Shown one piece after another: positions 6,884 through 10,482 of a stretch of DNA of 10,482 nt. Position 1 is the stretch's first letter. Each line of letters begins with the position of its first letter. Below the pieces are notes generated by a model, which saw only the letters and a program-made list of their open reading frames with translations, ran no database searches and had not been told where the DNA came from. The stretch comes from JBEBBU01 sp041158225. GTDB taxonomy: Bacteria > Pseudomonadota > Gammaproteobacteria > Methylococcales > Methylococcaceae. The stretch lies in the NCBI GenBank assembly GCA_041158225.1, contig JBEBBU010000051.1, positions 1-10,482 of the forward strand. Direction: 5' to 3'. A program made the translations under genes and the position numbers.

Positions 6884-8251
6884 ATGACATTGTTACGCGC
6901 ACTTGCACTCATGACGGCACTTCTGGTGCTGCCAGAGGTGGTCTGGGCTGAAGAAATTCAGAACCTTGGCCTCACCGGCACCCAACGCGGTCTTTACTGC
7001 GTACTGATTTTTATCATCTCCTACGCTTTTGTAATGACGGAGGAGTTTACCCACCTAAGAAAATCAAAGCCGGTCATTCTGGCAGCAGGCATCATCTGGG
7101 CGCATGTTGCCTGGCTGGCGCATACTGCGGGCGTATCCACAGAACAGGTTCATATGGCCTTCGAGCACGATCTGAAGGAATATGCCGAGCTGATGCTGTT
7201 CCTGCTGGTGGCCATGACCTACATCAATGCCATGGCAGAGCGTAATGTGTTTGAAGCCCTGCGTTCCTGGCTGGTCAGCCGCCGCTTTGGTTACAGAAAA
7301 CTTTTCTGGATCACCGGCGTCATCACCTTCTTCCTGTCTTCTGTCGCTGACAATCTTACTTCCGCACTGCTGGTCGGTGCTGTGGTCATGGCGGTAGGTG
7401 CCAAGAACCCCAAATTTGTCGCGCTTGGCTACATTAATCTGGTGATCGCAGCCAATGCCGGTGGTGCCTTCAGTCCGTTTGGTGACATCACGACGCTGAT
7501 GGTATGGCAGGCAGGCAAAGCCGAATTCTTTGACTTCTTTGAACTGTTTGTACCTTCAGTTGTAAACTTTGTTGTCCCAGCTGCATTCATGCACTTTGCC
7601 ATTCCCAACGAAGTTCCCGAGTTTCCGGATGAAGAAGTCATCCAGATGAAACCAGGCGCTCTGGTCATCTGCGGACTTTTCGTGGTAACCATAGGACTGG
7701 CGGTCAGCTTCAAGCAGTTCCTGCACCTGCCGCCTTTCCTCGGCATGATGGTCGGCCTGTCCATCCTGATGTTCTTCGGCTATCGCCTGAAAATCACCCA
7801 TGGTGACCAGAACGGTCCGAAGTTTGACATTTTCAACAATGTCCGTGATGCCGAATGGGACACACTGCTGTTCTTCTTTGGTGTTGTCTTCGCTGTGGGT
7901 GGCCTGGGCTACATTGGTTATCTGGAACTGGCATCTGCCGCCATGTATGACGGCATGGGCGCAACCACGGCCAATATCCTGATTGGTGTACTTTCTGCCA
8001 TCGTCGATAACATCCCCGTCATGTTTGCGGTGCTGAACATGAACCCTGACATGGATCTGTATCAGTGGATGCTGGTCACGCTGACGGCAGGTGTGGGCGG
8101 TTCCATGCTGTCTGTGGGATCAGCTGCCGGCGTGGCCCTGATGGGTACTTCACGCGGTATGTATACTTTCTTCAGCCACTTGAAGTGGACACCAGTAGTG
8201 GCAGCGGGCTATGTGGCCAGTATCGTGACCCACTACCTGATCAACGGCTGA
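6884..8251 (+). CDS. nhaD: Sodium/proton antiporter of the NhaD family
   Basis: This is an inner-membrane antiporter of the NhaD family (ion transporter superfamily) that exports Na+, often also Li+, in exchange for protons, supporting salt and alkali tolerance. The 455 residues compare with roughly 480 in the Vibrio protein. A signal-like hydrophobic N-terminus ends V-W-A-E-E (about residues 1-24), followed by ten or more membrane helices. The internal two-fold repeat is visible: SSVADNLTSALL (152-163) mirrors SAIVDNIPVMFA (371-382), and NAGGAFSPFGDITTLMVW (191-208) mirrors TAGVGGSMLSVGSAAG (401-416). The Asp-Asn pairs (156-157, 375-376) and D201-x-T-T are the polar intramembrane residues expected for ion exchange. 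It lies 75 nt after flgL with no clear terminator between, and a strong one follows it. The exact start (ATG 6884 or TTG 6890) is uncertain. Confidence 0.93.
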   Translation: MTLLRALALMTALLVLPEVVWAEEIQNLGLTGTQRGLYCVLIFIISYAFVMTEEFTHLRKSKPVILAAGIIWAHVAWLAHTAGVSTEQVHMAFEHDLKEYAELMLFLLVAMTYINAMAERNVFEALRSWLVSRRFGYRKLFWITGVITFFLSSVADNLTSALLVGAVVMAVGAKNPKFVALGYINLVIAANAGGAFSPFGDITTLMVWQAGKAEFFDFFELFVPSVVNFVVPAAFMHFAIPNEVPEFPDEEVIQMKPGALVICGLFVVTIGLAVSFKQFLHLPPFLGMMVGLSILMFFGYRLKITHGDQNGPKFDIFNNVRDAEWDTLLFFFGVVFAVGGLGYIGYLELASAAMYDGMGATTANILIGVLSAIVDNIPVMFAVLNMNPDMDLYQWMLVTLTAGVGGSMLSVGSAAGVALMGTSRGMYTFFSHLKWTPVVAAGYVASIVTHYLING

Positions 8252-8278
8252 TGTAAACACCAGCGCAGATCAGATCAT

Positions 8279-8322
8279 AAAAAGCCCGCCCGCCCTGTTA
8301 AAGGCGGGCGGGCTTTCTTTTT
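8279..8322. terminator. Bidirectional rho-independent terminator between nhaD and ctpA
   Basis: A perfect 14-bp stem, AAAGCCCGCCCGCC (8281-8294) with GGCGGGCGGGCTTT (8303-8316), encloses an 8-nt loop. On the plus strand it is followed by a T-rich tail (TTTCTTTTT). On the minus strand the AAAAA at 8279-8283 gives a T5 tail. It can therefore end both nhaD, 27 nt downstream of its stop, and the convergent ctpA. Confidence 0.93.
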
Positions 8323-8353
8323 GCCCTATGACTGAAGATTTCTCAGTGAGAAC

Positions 8354-9736
8354 TTATGGTGCCGATTTCCTGACTGCCGGCCTGCTGCTGGCAGATGAAG
8401 ATACTGCAGCAGCCTGTGGCTTAAGAATGGCAATACCTTTCAGCAGGTTCAGCGCCTCATTTAGCGGATAGTCCTGCAGCGCCAGCGCTTCTTCTTCATC
8501 CTCAGCGCCCTTCTCCTTATCTTTAGCTTTGGCCTTGGTATTGCTCAGATGATTGGCAAGATCAGCTTCCTTGATAGGGGCAAATTCTGATTTAGCGGCT
8601 GCCTCAATCTTGACCCTGGAAATAGGTACATCCGGAACAATGCCTTCCGCCTGAATGGAACGACCAGACGGTGTGTAGTAGCGGGCCGTAGTCAGTTTGA
8701 CTGCACCACCATTACTGGTCGGCAGAATGGTCTGAACCGAGCCCTTACCAAAGGTCTTTTCACCCATGATAATGGCGCGTTTGTGATCCTGCAGGGCACC
8801 TGCCACAATTTCCGAGGCTGATGCAGATCCTGAATTGGTCAGTACCACCATAGGAGCGCCCGAGATAACATCGCCTGCCGTTGCATTGAAACGCATTTTC
8901 GAGTCTTCGACACGACCATCCGTGTAGACAATCAGGCCATTGTCAATGAAGGCATCACTGACAGCAACCGCCGCATTCAGCACACCACCAGGATTATTGC
9001 GAAGATCAAGCACCAGTCCTTTTACGGGGCCCTTCTGCTTGAGTTCATCAATGGCTTCGAGCATGTTTTCACCGGTTTTAGCCTGAAAACTGGTAATACG
9101 CACATAGGCATAACCATCTTCCAGCCAGCGAGATTTGATACTCTTTATCTTGATGATATCGCGGGTAATCTTGATCTTGAGCGGCTGCTCCAGCCCCTCA
9201 CGCACGATCGTCAGCAGGATATCGCTACCAGGCTCGCCGCGCATCAGCTTGACGGCATCATTGAGGCTCATCCCCTTCACCGGTTTTTCATCCAGACGGA
9301 TGATAAGATCTCCTGCCTTGATACCGGCAATGGAAGCTGGTGTATCGTCAATGGGTGCAATGACCTTGACGAAGCCATTTTCCATACCCACCTCAATGCC
9401 AAGCCCACCAAACTGTCCAGTGGTACCAACTTTCAGTTCATTATACTGGGCCTGATCCAGATAACTGGAATGCGGATCCAGCCCGGTCAGCATGCCACGT
9501 ATGGCATCTTCCAGCAGTTTGGTATCGGGGACAGTTTCCACATAGTCCTGCCGGATCCTGCCATAAACCTCGGAAAAAGTTTTCAGGCCTTCATAAGGTA
9601 TGGCCGGAGTCCCATCCGCATTCACGGCCGGGGTATGTGGCGCTGACTCCTGCCCCAGAGCAAGCGTCTGCCCGCCACAAAACAATGCGACCAACACCGC
9701 CCACCTGAGCGTCTGACGCGATCCTGTTTTCAGCAT
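8354..9736 (-). CDS. ctpA: Carboxyl-terminal processing protease (S41 family, CtpA type)
   Basis: This is a periplasmic serine protease of the C-terminal processing (Tsp/Prc-like) family. Relatives trim or degrade envelope proteins, including cell-wall hydrolases in some Gram-negatives; the substrate here is unknown. The 460 residues begin with a signal peptide (RQTLR, a hydrophobic run, A-L-G, about 1-28). A helical region includes GMLTGLDPHSSYLD (81-94), and a PDZ domain (about 105-185) carries GGLGIEVGMENGFVKVI and AGDLIIRLDEKPVKGMSL. The catalytic core has LVLDLRNNPGG (241-251), GSASASEIVAGAL with nucleophile Ser306, and FGKGSVQ with Lys331 and Gln335, the standard 25- and 4-residue spacings. 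A very charged Lys/Glu-rich linker (about 399-416) precedes a YPLNEALNLLKG tail. AGGA sits 8 nt before the ATG. It follows the envC-like gene on the same strand. Confidence 0.94.
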   Translation of the reverse strand: MLKTGSRQTLRWAVLVALFCGGQTLALGQESAPHTPAVNADGTPAIPYEGLKTFSEVYGRIRQDYVETVPDTKLLEDAIRGMLTGLDPHSSYLDQAQYNELKVGTTGQFGGLGIEVGMENGFVKVIAPIDDTPASIAGIKAGDLIIRLDEKPVKGMSLNDAVKLMRGEPGSDILLTIVREGLEQPLKIKITRDIIKIKSIKSRWLEDGYAYVRITSFQAKTGENMLEAIDELKQKGPVKGLVLDLRNNPGGVLNAAVAVSDAFIDNGLIVYTDGRVEDSKMRFNATAGDVISGAPMVVLTNSGSASASEIVAGALQDHKRAIIMGEKTFGKGSVQTILPTSNGGAVKLTTARYYTPSGRSIQAEGIVPDVPISRVKIEAAAKSEFAPIKEADLANHLSNTKAKAKDKEKGAEDEEEALALQDYPLNEALNLLKGIAILKPQAAAVSSSASSRPAVRKSAP

Positions 9737-9778
9737 TTCCCATCCTGTGTGTTAACTGGCCTCAGGCCACATGTTTCA

Positions 9779-9807
9779 AGTCTACCCACCGGCCCTGACA
9801 TCGTCAA
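9779..9807 (-). promoter_or_regulatory. Candidate sigma-70 promoter for ctpA
   Basis: On the minus strand TTGACG (9807-9802, 5 of 6 to the -35 consensus), a 17-nt spacer and TAGACT (9784-9779, 4 of 6 to the -10) lie 42 nt upstream of the ctpA ATG. This sits in the 90-nt gap after the envC-like gene, so ctpA may be transcribed independently as well as by readthrough. Consensus matching alone supports it. Confidence 0.5.
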
Positions 9808-9826
9808 ATGACCGCAGGCAATCAAT

Positions 9827-10482
9827 TTAGTTACACCACCCGGAAGGATCAAGTGGCTTGCCGTGATGACGGATGCCAAAATAAAGTCCTGGCTCCTCCC
9901 TGCCTCCACTGGCGCCCACTCTGGCAATAAGCTCCCCGGCTTTCACCTGATCGCCTTTATGCCTGCTGGCCTCCAGTGTAAAAGCGTACAGCGTCATATA
10001 GCCATCGCCATGATCTACGATGGTCAGTAAACCATATCCCTGCAACCAGTCAGCATAGGCAATCCTGCCCGCATGCACAGCTCTGACCTCCGTGCCCTCC
10101 GGGGCCGCAATCACGACACCATCCCACTGACTGCTCATTCTGGGTGCACCAAAACGCTCGACGATTTCTCCACTCACCGGCCAGGGCAACTGGTGGCGAG
10201 CCTCGCCAAAACCAGCCGCCCTGTGCTTTTCATGGTTGCGACCATTGACCACCGACTTGACGGAACTGAGCAGGGACTGCAGGCGATGCTCACTTTCCCG
10301 CAACTGGTGAATCTCGCTGTCTTTGCCGTGGCGCTCATGCTCTACCCTTGACAGTAGCGTGGATCTTTCACGTCTCAGCAGACGCAGTCGCTGCTGATCA
10401 TCTGCAAGTGCTTCCTTCAACTCCTGCAGATGCCTGGTTTCTTCGTCTATTACCAGCAACTCTGCCGATATAGCCTGTAATT
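9827..10482 (-). CDS. envC: EnvC-like murein hydrolase activator, LytM domain (5' end outside window)
   Basis: The frame is open to the right window edge, so only the C-terminal 217 or so residues are seen. The visible start (LQAISAEL...) is coiled coil rich in Glu, Leu, Arg and Gln to about residue 75. A LytM/M23 fold follows: PWPVSGEIVERFGAPR, DGVVIAAPEGTEVRAVHAGR, ADWLQGYGLLTIVDHGDGYM and LYFGIRHHGKPLDPSGW. The metal ligands of active M23 peptidases are replaced: the H-x-G-x-D site reads W-D-G-V-V, the YAH motif reads YAF, and H-x-H is missing (LYFGIR). This matches EnvC, a non-catalytic periplasmic activator of the AmiA/AmiB amidases in daughter-cell separation, rather than a working endopeptidase. 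A nearby in-frame TTG at 10459 is internal, not the start. It lies upstream of ctpA on the same strand, a pairing common in proteobacteria. Confidence 0.88.
   Translation of the reverse strand, partial: LQAISAELLVIDEETRHLQELKEALADDQQRLRLLRRERSTLLSRVEHERHGKDSEIHQLRESEHRLQSLLSSVKSVVNGRNHEKHRAAGFGEARHQLPWPVSGEIVERFGAPRMSSQWDGVVIAAPEGTEVRAVHAGRIAYADWLQGYGLLTIVDHGDGYMTLYAFTLEASRHKGDQVKAGELIARVGASGGREEPGLYFGIRHHGKPLDPSGWCN

Noticed and set aside
9757..9769. Palindrome TGGCC-TCA-GGCCA between ctpA and the envC-like gene
   Set aside because: The stem is 5 bp and there is no T-run on either strand. It could be an operator, but a short GC palindrome like this is expected by chance and has no other support.

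Overview
The window is a compact, gene-dense chromosomal segment, most likely from a Gram-negative proteobacterium (gamma or beta; I cannot decide from sequence alone). P-ring and L-ring genes, a dual-domain FlgJ and an EnvC-type divisome activator all imply an outer membrane and a periplasmic peptidoglycan layer. An NhaD-family sodium/proton antiporter suggests a marine, halophilic or alkaline-tolerant lifestyle, which is inference.

Positions 1-6808 hold the distal part of a flagellar rod/ring/hook operon, all on the plus strand in the classical order. It starts with the last codons of a probable flgE, followed by flgF, flgG, flgH, flgI, flgJ, flgK and flgL. These encode the proximal and distal rod, the L ring, the P ring, the rod cap with its muramidase, and the two hook-filament junction proteins. 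Spacing is tight except before flgK. That 79-nt gap carries a near-consensus sigma-28 (FliA) promoter, TCAAGTTT-N11-GCCGTTAA, starting two bases after the flgJ stop. flgKL is therefore probably transcribed late, once FliA is released, in addition to readthrough from the early operon.

Positions 6809-8251 hold nhaD, 75 nt after flgL on the same strand with no convincing terminator between them. A TATAAT box in the gap may give it its own promoter. A perfect 14-bp GC-rich hairpin at 8281-8316, with T-runs on both strands, closes this side and also ends the convergent genes.

Positions 8354-10482, on the minus strand, hold an envelope-maintenance pair: the 3' part of an EnvC-like LytM activator (running off the right edge) and, downstream of it, a CtpA-type S41 processing protease. 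The 90 nt between them contain a reasonable sigma-70 promoter candidate for ctpA.

I found no RNA gene, insertion sequence, CRISPR array, phage gene or obviously foreign block. No undescribed system is evident. The points worth a second look are the FliA promoter, the cysteine-free FlgI, the flgL-nhaD arrangement and the uncertain nhaD start.
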